55,000 bases of DNA from Glandiceps talaboti (lineage: Eukaryota > Hemichordata > Enteropneusta > Spengelidae), in assembly GCF_964340395.1 (NCBI RefSeq), contig NC_135558.1, positions 7,685,001 to 7,740,000 of the forward strand, in the 5' to 3' direction. A program made the position numbers and the translations under genes. Below are positions 25,640 through 44,945 of the stretch, piece after piece (positions within the stretch are counted from its first letter, which is position 1; every line of letters begins with the position of its first letter). Below the pieces are notes generated by a model. It searched no databases, was not told the origin of the DNA, and saw only the letters and a list, made by a program, of their open reading frames with translations.

Positions 25640-25830
25640 TTTGAAACACGGACGATTTTACGATCGGGTGGCGAAGTTACGGAGATACCCGGTAGTTTCA
25701 GTGTGTTTGAGACTGGGTGGATCACAACATACAACGCCGCGCCAGCGTCGAGCGGCGATTCGACTCGACTTGTTCAACGTTAGTGGCGGCGTCATCCACA
25801 TTCTTGAGGGACATGGGTGCGCCATTGCTA
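25640..25830 (-). promoter_or_regulatory. CpG-rich patch upstream of FBXO38, possible promoter
   Basis: A sharp island of CpG dinucleotides in otherwise CpG-poor sequence (ACGATCGGGTGGCG, GCCGCGCCAGCGTCGAGCGG, GTGGCGGCGTC). Minus-strand sequence contains an ATGGCGCACC segment resembling a YY1-type start-site motif, and a short open frame of about 55 codons on that strand. It may be an alternative FBXO38 first exon or part of its promoter. No splice donor joins it convincingly to 24677. Confidence 0.35.
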
Positions 25831-25886
25831 CTAAATCAAGTAAATTATAACAATTATATGAACTGCAAGTAAATATATGTTCCTAC

Positions 25887-26030
25887 CACAGCTTAAAGTA
25901 CTTAATCTCGTCCCTTCTTCGTCAAAACTATCCAGGAAGAACTTGGAAATGGTCAAAGCCTGCAGCCGGCCATGTTGTCTATGCAATTGCAACCTTTGAC
26001 CCAGACCCTCTAACTTGTAGAATTTTGAGG
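25887..26030 (-). other. FBXO38: Candidate untranslated first exon of FBXO38
   Basis: On the minus strand AAGCTGTG is followed by a donor GTAGGAAC at 25,886, and the sequence before it is more balanced in composition. An ATGGCCGGCTGC in it would open a seven-codon upstream frame ending in TGA, so the exon would be non-coding. The 5' limit is unknown. Confidence 0.3.
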
Positions 26031-26428
26031 GTAGCGTAGTAGTTTTATTGAGAACTTAAAGGGCCTTGAATGAAACGTTGAAAATGTTCAGTTTTGTTCA
26101 ATGTGATGACTGGTAATGAAATACATGAATCGCAAATGGAAAACAAAATCGTATATTTTGACAATCACTAAGTACTTTCCCTGATCTGTAAATATCATTG
26201 CAAAATGTAACCAGCTACATGTATTTGAAAAACATCAATATTAAAACCAGTATAAGTAAATTGAGGTATGTAAAAGTAGCTCAAACCTGAATGTGGAACT
26301 CACATTTTGACAAAACCCAAAACTCACCGATGTGGGACTGGTCCCAGTTAAAGTCTGAGACTGGTCCCAGTTCCAGTCTGGGACCTGTCCCAATTTCTTT
26401 TTGAGACCATGCAAATTGTGTATGTCTC

Positions 26429-26458
26429 TATGTATGTATGTATGTATGTATGTATGTA

Positions 26459-26492
<34 letters not shown>

Positions 26493-26575
26493 CGTGCATG
26501 CACGCATGCATGTATGTATGTATGTATATGTATGTATGTATGTATGTATGTATCTATCTACATCTATGTATGTAT
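26429..26575. repeat. (TATG)n/(TG)n microsatellite
   Basis: TATG repeats, then a TG tract (about 26,463-26,490), a short ACGTGCATGCACGCATGCA segment, and TATG repeats again. Open frames in both strands rich in YVC or TYIH are products of the repeat. Confidence 0.9.
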
Positions 26576-26599
26576 ATGACGCACACAATCTTTTTGTCT

Positions 26600-29006
26600 T
26601 TCTGATAACTAGAATATGGTGTATTCATATAAAACAGCTCTCCTGTCAGTTGTTTTCAATGTTTCACAATTAATATTGGTCATATACAGTCATAAGTAAC
26701 TCACAGCACTAGTACATTTACACATGATGAAATTATGTATAATCAAACTGGTTTCAGTTTCATACCCACACAAAAACACTGAAACGACATTACGCACACA
26801 AACAATTTTGCTTTAAAAAATTTATTTCAGTTTTTCTTACATCAAATGAAATGAACCACATAACTTTTGAAATCAAATGATTTCACATTAATGAAAAATA
26901 TACTGGGAAGTTCATATCTGGAGGTGAGTGAAACAATTCCTTACTATAAATTAAAATTTTACTGTTACGTTCTACATCTACAACATATCTTTACCAAATG
27001 AATACATCAGAAAATTTACCGGTGAAAGTGAAAGTTTATAAGTCTTTCAAACAGTAGTAAATATACTTTGGTCTTAAGCTAGACTATGAAGGCAACATAA
27101 AATTATAAACTGGTGCATTTCTGACGGCAACAGATATATTGAGAACAATTAATCTGTTGATCTACATGTATATATCGTCCAACAAAGTGCGCCCTCTAGT
27201 GTCGGTCACCCTAACACTTTTGTTTAAAGAACTCGCCCTCAAATGATGCCAAATACTGTCAGCTGCAGCTTGCATGCAGTGAATAAGTTTTCATCAACAA
27301 GTCACCAAGATACATTTCTATTAAGCTTAACCACCACTAGAGGGCGCTATACATTACAAAGGTAAATCCTTTGGTAGCTTGTAAAATTTTCTTCCAAAAA
27401 CACATGAACTTATGACAAACTGCCAAATATTTGACTCCTTGCACATTTTGATTTTCCATGATTTGCACATTCATTGTAATCAGAGAAAGAAGCGGAGTAG
27501 GAAGTGATAGAGGAGCAGGAAATTACAAAATTGTGACCATAGTACAATGCAATGAGATACACCATAAAGTAACGACCTCAATTCAAATTTATTACAATTA
27601 ACTTACTTATGAGGTCCATTTCATATAATGCAGTTAGAAATCTAAACACAATGTGTCTCCTTCGATACAGTCCCTAAGGGAACGCTCACAGCATTGTGAT
27701 GAATCTACAACACAATATAAACATTTTATTGTGAAAATTGCCAACACTTTCTGTACACTACCAATGGTGGAAGCCACACCTCCAAGCGGATATACTGAAA
27801 GCCCCTATTATGAACCCTAGAGCAGTCATCAATCTAGCCATGAATTGAGTCTTTATTTTAGCTGACTAAAACACATGGAAATAACATAAGAATTACATGT
27901 CTGTGTCATTACCTTGCCTCTGTCAATCTGTGCATGCCATGTAAAATAGAAGTTGACATCACAGAAACTTGAAAGATGACGAGGTCAAAAACACAAATAT
28001 TTGAAAGTTGACAATATATATAATACAAAATGTGTACATATCACACTTAAAATAATTACAGATGACACAAGACAAGAAAGGAATTACAATAATTAGAATA
28101 AACTGTTCTTGGGGTTGGGTCAAAAAAATTACTGGATTCATTACATGTACGCTGATAATTCTATGTATGCTGCAGAGCCTCAAATAGTGTGGGGGGAGGG
28201 GGTCAATTGAGGCCCCTTGGGTTAATCTTAAAGAGTAAGAATAACAGCTGTGGCAGTGGTTGTGTGGTGACAGCTCTGAGGGGGCTATAACCTTTCATTC
28301 ACCCTGGCACAGTTGTTGTTCTTCGATTTACAATATGACGTATACATTTGAGAACAATAAAAATATAACACTAAGATAAGAAGTTATCAAATAAATGGCA
28401 GAAAAAAGATGAAACCATAGTGCAAGGTGTTTCTGGACTGTGAATCAAAACTCTAATATGGACTATTTGCTTGTCAATATATCTGTTCACTACATCAGGT
28501 ATATCCTTTACGGTGGTTCATCACACGCATTTGACATTATGTTTTCTAGTCAACAACACGGTGTGTGTCTCCACAGCATGACTAGGTTACTCGATTCCTA
28601 TGATGTTTGAGGTCACAGAGTACTATTATGGATGGGATATCAAATCACACATATTGTAAACAAAATCATTTTTATCATTTCCTCTCAGTTCAATTTCAGA
28701 TGTAAACATAGATAACTGGAGTTCAAAAGCATTGATACAAGTTATTGCTTGATTATGAATTTTTTGCTGAATTTTTGACTCAATAATTTGAAAAATTTGA
28801 TCTCCCATCTATTACAGCCTTCACCGTAAGTAGTGTATGCTATGTTTATATGTATAGCAATGTGCCAGCCATGGCACTATTAATGTCATAAATGCAACAA
28901 TACTCAAATGTGTTTGAAAAATTCACTTTTTCTTTTCATTTTTTTTTTGCTTATTAGTCCGGTGTTATTATGTTTTAATATTTTAATATTTGTCAGAAAA
29001 ATTTAT
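26600..29006 (-). other. Intergenic region and probable SURF4 3' UTR
   Basis: No coding exon found. AATAAA signals on the minus strand occur at about 27,850 and 26,821; either could end SURF4, giving a 1.1 or 2.2 kb 3' UTR. The stretch also holds the fold-back segment at 27,187-27,350. Confidence 0.4.
27187..27350. repeat. Fold-back segment with divergent CTCF-like ends
   Basis: The left end GTGCGCCCTCTAGTG (27,187-27,201) is the CTCF core on the minus strand. The right end CCACCACTAGAGGGCGCTAT (27,331-27,350) is the core on the plus strand. The ends are inverted and 164 bp apart overall, like the elements at 8.8 and 11.3 kb. Confidence 0.6.
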
Positions 29007-35961
<6,955 letters not shown>

Positions 35962-36024
35962 TTTTCTGAAATGTCAAAGCCACGCTAGAGACGGAGACAC
36001 GGTCGCTCCGATAGTCAGATCAAT

Positions 36025-36100
36025 ATGGCGGAGCAGGAAGAGGACATACCCAGCGTTCTTTGCTCAATGAACTGCCACGTCTGCTTTAACTTAAACGCGC
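36025..36100 (+). CDS. Candidate first coding exon of an unrecognised gene
   Basis: ATG at 36,025 opens a frame of 25 codons plus one base, ending at a good donor GTAAGA (36,101). The predicted start MAEQEEDIPSVLCSMN is followed by CHVCFNLNA. Reading through the donor gives a stop 9 codons later. The best-looking downstream acceptor (TTTTACGATCTACAG, 37,935) would continue the frame for 25 more residues, from RSKTKTSSPL to a TAG at 38,013-38,015, giving a 51-residue protein. I do not recognise the family. The Cys pair in CHVC is notable. It could instead be upstream antisense transcription from the SURF4 promoter. The true 3' exons may have been missed. Confidence 0.35.
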
Positions 36101-36109
36101 GTAAGAACT

Positions 36110-39100
36110 ATACAATGCATATAAAATGACATGCGACACATGGCTGGCACACTTCCCCATTACATGTCGTTTTCCTGTTTGTAACAGATGCATTCTTCCA
36201 TAGAATAAGTTTACTAGCTTTGAAACAAACAACACAGAAAAAGCTATACGATCAATAATAACCTTTCAGATATGAAGATTTATTTCTTACATTATATTCA
36301 CTTGGCAATGCAGCATTGTTCATGTTGTTCCATTTTACTGACAATGTTTTCTTTTAAGTTTCTATAGGATTCAGATTGACGTCAAACTTTTGCCTTTAAT
36401 GGATTTTCTTAAATGTTCAAATTAAGTTGTAGTAGGCTATTGCCAAACATTCTGGTAGGACAGGTAAATCCAATCAATTTTTGGTATTTGAATAAGAAAT
36501 TCATTTGAAAAGACACGAGTCACGAGACCATGCTGTAAAATTCATTGGCAAGTGGAAGTGTTATCGAATCTCGTAAGTGATCATGGTTATTGAAAGCATT
36601 AATTCTCTTTCCCCTTTTCATTTCAAAGTACTTAAGACATCCATTCGTACATTAGGCCTATTGTACACCCCGTTTAAACTCATTTTCACGATGTTTGGCG
36701 ATTAAAAATAAGCTTATAAGTTACGCATAGTTGACGCATAGAATTCCCATTCGTAGTACCAAATATGACGAGTATTTAGAGCAACACCACCGTTATTTCG
36801 ACAATGGCAGGAAAGGTTGAACTTTGAACTTTGGAAAAAAAAAGACTTTTTTTTGTTAAACTCCTACAAATTATGTAGGACCCCCCCCCCCCCTAAGTAG
36901 TCAAGTTCCTATATGATTACGATACTACGATCGTATCGTAGCTCGTATCGTATAGTAACTAGACTATCCGGGTATTAAAAGCAACCATGCTATCAAGCAC
37001 ATTTAGCTATAGGCCTATGGTAAATTCCCGCAGTGGTCTATTAAAGTCAGTCTTTCGTGGATGTGTGGATAAATTTCACAGTCGCATCTACAACACATGT
37101 ACAGAGTATTTTGAGTGCATTTACAGCCTGGAGTAGACCAGCTAGCTACAGATAACGTGCTGTATACCAAACTGAAAGTTTAATATTTTACTTATTACAA
37201 TAAACAAACAATTACAAGTTCACAACAAGAAAACTGAATTCTAACATAAGGCCTGCACATGGATACAACACAACATTCCTTCATTGATTTACGAGGGACA
37301 GGCGGAGGAATTATACAAACTGGAACCCCCTCCCTATTATATTTTTTCTAAGGCCCAACCCAATTTCTAAATTAATCATTTTCGTTGTATGACTAATTAT
37401 CTTTATTTGTTACCTATATTTGCATAACAATGGTAACTTCAACATCAAATTTACTAAAAAATGATTAATTTAGAAATTTCTTTCTACCTAGATATTGTAA
37501 CATAACAATCGAAAATAATGTATAATGTCTCAATTCGGCGATTTCTGGAGTCTTTGTCCTCCCGGTTTTGATAGTTCAAAAACGTGCAAGTTTTGATACT
37601 TAAATGATGACGTCATCACAACATTTGCATACAGAAAACAATTTCACTAGCATTCAAAAGAATATTATGTAGTGAAGGACTGGTGTTACAGCTGAATCAT
37701 CGAGGGATCGCCGAACGACTGTGCCTATCATACACATTTTATGTAATTTCATAGTGTTTAGGAGATGCTATCTTACCCTTTAACCATATCATTGTTTTTA
37801 TACACAATCACAGACCGTAATGTACCCGAGAATGAAATATTTTTTCAAGTATTTATATCAATGTACTGTGACGTTTGCAAATCATTGCTTACGTGTACGT
37901 ACACACACATATTCAATTTCTTTTACGATCTACAGGATCAAAAACCAAAACATCATCACCATTACAAAACAGCCTCGGGAATGGGAAGAAAATTACTAAA
38001 AGCCAGGATTGTTAGTTTCATATCGAGTCGTAAAGCCTCCCGATCTTTACGATACCTCTTTACGGCACCGTCTATAAACGTACATATGCTCTGGTTTGCG
38101 GGAACACTTCTCCCTTTTAGGAATATTGCTGATCTCAACCTTTCTTGAAATGCATGTAGTAAAAAATGCATCTTTCATAGGCCTGCCTTTCAAAGTGTTA
38201 GCTTGTAGATTTCAAAGGAAGGCCTTTGATGTGTGCTTGTATTTTTCAACTTAAGGCAGATGCCTGTTCCGTAGATATGAAGTAAACAATTGTACTAGTC
38301 GACTACCGTAAATTCAAACAAGCTAGGAAAAGTGCATCTACGTACACCACTGTGACACTATAAAGTATAGCTCATATATCACCTCATATAAATAGTAACG
38401 AACCGGTAAATGTCGTGATCGCAATTGTGGCAGTAACTGTATGTACATATGGGTCTATTTTGTCAAATTCCTTTTTGCAATAAGGTGCATATGACCCATA
38501 TGGATCTCATTATGATCGATGTTTGATATGCCATTGTGGATAATTCAAACCACAGTTTTCTATAATTATATATTGAATTATGATGACACGATGATTTACT
38601 ATCTATTGTTAGACTCAACATATTTATAATATATACTGGTAGAAGTTCTTGCTAATAATACTGATACGGATATAGCAAGGATTCCTGGACACGCAGTATG
38701 TATTGTTATTATTTATTATTCTTTATTTCAGGCCAGTGGCCCATGCAAATAAAAAAGAAAGAAAGAGAAAACACTAAAATGTAACACTGAAGTGACCCCC
38801 CCCCCCATAAATTAAAGTCTAAAAAGCACAAAAAGCACTAGTAAAGAATCGACCTAGAGTGTTTCCAAAAGCTAGAATGGAAACAGGAATCAGAATGTAC
38901 ACAACGTTAACTGTAAATAACAGTATTATTGCTGTCCATTAAACGTTTACAAAATGTAAATAACAACTTACGTTGCAATGAAGTAAAATTGAGGATATTC
39001 CTAATTACAAAATTATAACTTGTATTTTAGAACTCTCGCGGTAGGCTGCAGCTGGCTTCTATCGAATATAGCCTATGACATTTTAAGGGGAACAAGTAAT

Positions 39101-39490
39101 CAATTACAAATTACAAATAAAAAACATATCAACAACAAAAAACACCAGTTTATTGATATTTATGCCGTTTGATTTAGTCTACATATAAGCAGTGTAATAG
39201 GACAATGTCATTTATATGTAGCAAAAAGCACGATTGCTTTTGATAACATTTCTCAGCTGTTCAACAGAATCTGGTTGTCTACATATAGTACAAAGCACTT
39301 TTAACAGTTCGATACTATTCCTATGTCATTTTTAAAATAACGTTACCATAGAGATCTAGATAACTTACTAAGCGTCTATTGAAAGACGACAACAGCGTTT
39401 CAACCGATGGAAGTTTCCGATGTCGCATGCTGCACATAAAAACGTACGTTTTCTTGAAGAAATTGTGTGAGGGCGTTTTCCTTGTCAGTC
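36110..39490. other. Region between SURF4 promoter and TADA1
   Basis: No recognised gene. It contains a poly-C run near 36,881, a nested palindrome TACGATAC/GTATCGTA at 36,917-36,952, a perfect 21-bp inverted repeat (37,362-37,478), a CpG-richer open stretch at 37,936-38,171 with open frames on both strands, a CATATGGGTC/GACCCATATG pair (38,446-38,505) and a poly-C run near 38,797. Confidence 0.5.
37362..37478. repeat. Perfect 21-bp inverted repeat with 75-bp loop
   Basis: AATTTCTAAATTAATCATTT (37,362 onward, 21 bp with one further T) is exactly complementary to the segment 37,458-37,478. Composition is A/T-rich. It may be the ends of a small element or a cruciform. Confidence 0.85.
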
Positions 39491-39494
39491 CAAA

Positions 39495-42400
39495 ATGGCT
39501 GCCGTGACGGAGTTGAATACCGCTAGAAGTAACTTGACCGATGTTTTAGGCGAAAACACTAAACAGTAAGTTTTATCTTGTGAGCGTAATTTACACGAAG
39601 AATCATAAAGAATCTTTGGTATGTAACAGTACTAAATTATGACGAGATCGCAAAATATTGACTTCGAATGGCCTTCATCGTTTCCGCACATACACGATCA
39701 ACGATGTTTACAAACGTAATGCCCGCACACTGGAAGTGAAACGAGTTCACACGTCCACGCCGGTGGAAGTTTACTATTTCAACGTTGAAGTTGGGTTGGT
39801 AGAGCCAACCAAATACTGTTCAACACGCAGAATTGATTCAATGTTGGTTGTAAATGAGATGACTCACGTGTGTAGATGAATGATTCCTCCGTTTTGACGC
39901 TTCGTTTTGACATACATTATGATGTGTACGCAACAACTAATAATATGTCTTCGCGTCAACGACACGAAAGTTGAAACTAAACTGCAATGATGAAGTAAAC
40001 ATTGAAACATGATCTCTTACCTCATCTTGTATTTAAAAAATCATATACATGAAAGTCGTGTTATTTCAACTTTAATAATCTGCACTCGTTTCCCGAATAA
40101 TATATTAAAAACATGATTTTTCTGACAGCACAGGGAAATAAGGCCATATTTTTATTGGACTCGTTGAATGTTTGTTATATATAGTATGTTCAAAGTATCA
40201 CCAAAGCAACGTTGTGATTATTCAATGTTTTATTTAACCAATATAACTGTCTTTAATTTTTGTTGAGTTTTTCATGAACAATTTATGAAATTCTGCATAA
40301 TCTGTTCTGTAAATTTTTGTCATCAGGTACTGGGCTAATATGAAATTATGGTATAGACAAAAGGTAATTATATAATATTATTTATCATATCATATCATAT
40401 ATATAATATCATATATCATATCTTTTATCTCTTTTATCATATATCATATATCATATCATAGCATGTAATAAGTTACTGTTTAGAGGCGTACAGTCAGTGT
40501 ATAAGTGAAGTCATTCCATTGTGTCAAATCTGTGTTTGTTGAGTTCATAGTTTGTGATGTTACAGTAGTAGGCAAGTTATTCCACTTTTTGTCAAGACAT
40601 GGTGCAACAACTACTACCAGTATTATTTCTTTCATGGTCATAGCTTTTGTATTGAAGATCAAAAGTGTCAAAATTTATCATTGATTTAAAAAATTCAAAA
40701 TATTACCAAAAATTGTGTATGTACTCAAAAGTCATGATAGATAACTTATGCAAAACTGAAACAGAATAGTTATCAAACAATTGATATCACTTTTAAAATA
40801 TATTTTTTGCCAAATTAAAATAGCCAGATTTATAGACTTGACTTTCATTCCGTATTATTTTCAGATCAACAAAGAAGAATTTGACTTAGAAGCAAGAAGA
40901 CTATTGTCATCAGACAATGGTAAGTCTAGGCAATAGAAACATATTATATATTGTACTGTGTGTGTCAGCTTGGTAGATCAAATAACTTATAATGCATGTT
41001 ATAAGACACAAGCAGTTCACAGTTTATTAGCATTGAGCTTTTGATTTGTCTTGGTTGACAATACTCATCAAACAAATTGCATAGTCAAAGCTGACCACTA
41101 GGTGGCAGTATGATCAGCCAATTGTATATGTAAGGTGGGGGGGGGGGTTCTGTTGATCATGGGATTGTAGCGTCTGATGTTGATGTCTGCCTTGATCTTT
41201 TTCTCAGGAAGTAATCAAATCATGTGGGGATGTATCAATAATAGAAACTGAGTCCCAGTCAATGTTATGATTGTAGCTTAGTCTAAAGGAGTGTTCAGCT
41301 GTTGTGTTTATTAATCTTTAACAGTAAACAACATCATAAAGAGAAAAAAAAAACTAAATGAAAGGTAACATTATCAATATCTACCCTACATATTTTGAAA
41401 GGTAGATTAGAAGAATCACAACATTCGTTTTCATTTGCTTTACCATGTCTTGGCTATAGTATACTGTTCCGTATTACTTGTGAATTTCATATTTATATAT
41501 TCATGAATTCTCTTCTCTCTTATTTCAGTGCATTATCACAATGAATTTCTGCTAGCAATTCTCACCAAGTGCCAAACATTAGGAACATCACAGGGTCAGT
41601 ATATCCACATAAAACATAGCACAATGAACGGATGGTAATTGGTAGACAGGATAAATGTTAATGTACAATGCACAAGTGAAGTTATTGTCTTCAAACAGAA
41701 TGTATGGATTTTATCCTGTGGTTGTCCTACACCATGACCATAGGAAACTTGCAATCCAGACTGAGCATGCTCAAACACAAAGGACTATGGGATTATAAAG
41801 AATTGTGAAACAACCAGTTGTCACACCATGGTATAAGTCGTAATCAGAATTACATCTTTAAGTTGAAGATATCCAAACTTTAGCTATTTGTTATTCATCT
41901 GTGAAATATCAACCAAGAAATCACTTGGAATCATATATGCACATCTACAAATGTCAGCATGTCAGTAACGTTGCTTTCATAGCAACACATTTTCTGTTCA
42001 GGGCTATTTCAAATTTGAGTTCCGAACCTTAAATATTCATACAGACAAAACACCAATGGTTATGTGTACACATACTCATTGGTTGATGAGTTGTATTCTA
42101 GCAAGTAAAACAACAGAAGAATGTCCACTTAAAGATCAAACATACTGGAATCATGTCAAAACATACATGTGTTCAATTGAGGTAACATCATTATAACTTT
42201 TTCCTTTTCTTTCTAGTAATAAGTGGTAAAGACTCATCCATCCTCAGTAGTCAAGCAGCTGGAAGAATGGCAATCAAGAAAGGGGTCAAAAAATTTAAGA
42301 AATCCAAGCCAACAAAAGTTAATTTTGAGGTAAGTGATCAACCATTACAGGGAGAACTCAAGAACCAGAGATTTTGAGGAAAACACAGCAGATATAAAGG

Positions 42401-44823
42401 ATTATTCATTTGTTTTAGGTTTGTACGTGGAATAGCTGTGCCATCCAAGTATTTATCACACCCCAAAAATAACCATCTCTGTGCTTTCCCATTAAATGAC
42501 CTCAAATTGTTAACTCTTGTTGCTTGAAAGTTCGCAATAATCATGGTATTTGTAAATTAGTACCTCATTTTTGCATATATCCACATTCTCCTGGCACCAG
42601 CTTTGCTGTTATTATTGGTGAAAAAGAGACAATAGTATGAAACTTATCCAATATCATCGTCAAATTAAGGAAAAAATTTTTTTTACAGCATCGATTTGCT
42701 CCTGCATCTCCATATATGGACATACCTCAAGTCCTTCCCAAAGGCATTCCGGAAGAATCTTCATTAGTATTTTGTTCAAGAGATTTATTTTTACCAGATG
42801 TATCCATGATACATGGCTGCATGTTTGTCACAGCCTGGGAATATGGACTAGAGGGTATTTCAGATGATTGTGTCCATTTAGTACAGTTGGCAGTAGAGGT
42901 GAGTATTTACAAACTTTGACAAAAGTTATTTTGAAAATTTAATCTTGAAAGTAAAGTATTATACATATTTCGGAATAATTTGGATGACTTGCATACTAAT
43001 GATTTGATTTGCATATTAGGCAATGAGATGTATAGAGAATTTGATACTTGACAAATTTGTCATTGTCATCAATCTCTTTATCAAAATGGCTAGTTATACA
43101 AATTATGTAAAATGTGTTAATGTGGTATTTTGCATAATTAATGGATTTATCATAGAATGTTTAGGTTGTAGATTTCAAATGCCTTGAAGTTCTTAGTCCA
43201 AATGGCTCTCAATGTACAAGGATGGTATGAATGTAAAGCTTTGCTTGTTAATGAGGTGTTTTGCATATGTAATGTATTTGAAATAAGTACACAGGACACA
43301 GTTTTGCTGAATTCAGTTTTGTGCAATAATTGATTGAACACAAAAAAAAAACATGTGAAGAGGAATGTTTGGTGATATATCAGTGACTAGATATGTACTG
43401 TAAGTATGATTTTTCAATGTTTATTTTCAGCAACATTTAAAGAATATTTTAGCAATTGTTTGTAGTCAACGCCATGGCTACAGGCTACGTGAAGGATGTG
43501 TTCGGTATGGAATAGGTTGCCCAACAAAGCCAGAACAACTCAGGAAAACCACCAAAGAATTTTCAATCATAAAAGATAGGTAAGCTCAGTCCATATTATG
43601 CCATTCATACAGTAATGGCAATCTCAAATATCTTAAATAACCTGACTAATTATGCAAATAATCTGACTAATTATGCAAATAATCTGACTAATTATGCAAA
43701 CAATCTGACTAATTATGCAAATAATTTGCAACGTATCATTTAATTGTTTCCTATTTAGGTGAATAACCTACCACTCAAGTGACTTAAACTTAAAATTTGA
43801 GTTTTGAAAAATGAACCTTGTCAATTTCCAAACTTATTCCTATCGTCATTTCACACATAGTACATGTACATTGCCCATTACAAGTTACTCTTGCACAATG
43901 ACAATGTTTTGTGTGGACATTCAAATAAGTTGAATAACAAGTAAATTGGTATCAAGTGATAAAATAATGTCTTTTTTTAATCTTTTTTTTTTGTTTCTTT
44001 TAACAGTGTGTGTTCAACAGCAGACATAACACATGGCCAGGTTCCAGCAGATAGGCCCACATTAGAAGGCGGGGAACGAGAAGCTGCCATGTTGTTAGCT
44101 GGCAATTATCCTCCTCCATCCTTACCTCCGGTCTCTTTGTTTGATCTTTTACAAGCTTTACAGGTAAGTAATCAAAACCACAACCTTCAACACTTCCACA
44201 TAAAAGCGTGTTGCCATTGACAACAAGTCATTCACTTATACAATCCATTCATCAATCTGCAACCCTCCACACTTGCACATCACACGCACTGTTGCAAGTA
44301 ATCTCAAGTAAGGTACGTATGTAATTATATGATTTATTCAAAATACATGTATGCAGTAGGATTTTATCATAAATTCCAAATTTTCACTGATGTCAGGGAC
44401 ATGCTACAATGGGCTGTTATCAGATGTCTTTGAAGAGACACGCTGTAGTACACCCATGACAATGCTGACAAGATGCCAGCATAATATGTAATTCACTTCC
44501 AATTTCTTTTTGACTCTGTGAGTAGAAATTTTCATTTAAAACATTGAACCCAGGGTCCATGATAATTCATTCTCACAGGATTTATGATCATAAAGGTATT
44601 GTTGATACTATTTTTTGCTATCAGTTTTTTTTATTCCTGTTTCTGTTTATAGGTTCACAGAAGTACTATACCATCACATACAGTCTATGCAATCAATATA
44701 GAAAGACTCTTGTCCAAACTGTGGCATCCAAGTCATGAAGAACTGGAACAAGATACCATCCATAGACAGGAAGTCATCCACAGACAAGAACTCCAAAACC
44801 AACAGAAATGTCTCAGAGTATAG
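39495..44823 (+). CDS. TADA1: TADA1, transcriptional adaptor 1 (SAGA subunit)
   Basis: Nine coding exons: 39495-39565, 40327-40363, 40865-40919, 41529-41594, 42217-42329, 42689-42898, 43431-43579, 44007-44163, 44653-44823. All introns are GT-AG and the phases join to 342 codons plus TAG (human TADA1 is 335). The N-terminal conserved block runs from about residue 24 ([19 protein letters not shown], then [20 protein letters not shown]). A Lys-rich linker ([17 protein letters not shown]) precedes [15 protein letters not shown]-like sequence, which corresponds to the Tad1/Hfi1 helical core. The C-terminal block starts at residue 287 ([20 protein letters not shown], then [14 protein letters not shown]). 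Known for the family: the orthologue of yeast Hfi1/Ada1, it holds the SAGA core module together through a histone fold. The start ATG is embedded in CAAAATGGCTGCCG, a YY1-like start-site motif. Identity is secure. Confidence 0.97.
40378..40460. repeat. TATCA-type simple repeat in TADA1 intron 2
   Basis: Irregular ATATC/ATATCAT repetition starts right after the exon ending at 40,363. It is low-complexity sequence with no further signal. Confidence 0.8.
41095..41108 (+). promoter_or_regulatory. CTCF-like motif in TADA1 intron
   Basis: CCACTAGGTGGCAG is a close match to the classic CTCF core. Unlike the other sites in the window it has no inverted partner nearby. A poly-G run follows at about 41,137. 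Confidence 0.5.
43636..43735. repeat. Four-unit 21-bp array carrying octamer and homeodomain sites
   Basis: Unit CTGACTAATTATGCAAATAA (plus one base) repeats exactly every 21 bp. The octamer ATGCAAAT is at 43,652, 43,673 and 43,715; the third unit has ATGCAAAC at 43,694. Each is preceded by and overlaps TAATTA. It lies in the TADA1 intron between 43,579 and 44,007. Confidence 0.9.
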
Positions 44824-44945
44824 AAAATATGTAAAAGATAAACTAATTTATTTATGTATTAAGTTTATAGTACCAATGCTTTTCTTCCATCTGAATGCAG
44901 GACTTTTTTATATATGCCTCATTAACATTCTTACGTTTAGATGCC

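Noticed and set aside
26241-26673. Open frames on both strands at the TATG repeat
   Set aside because: They are generated by the microsatellite; the residues are confined to repeat-derived types.
39658-39879. 73-codon frame in TADA1 intron 1
   Set aside because: It is open because of CpG-richer promoter-proximal sequence; there is no splice context joining it to TADA1 and no recognisable family.
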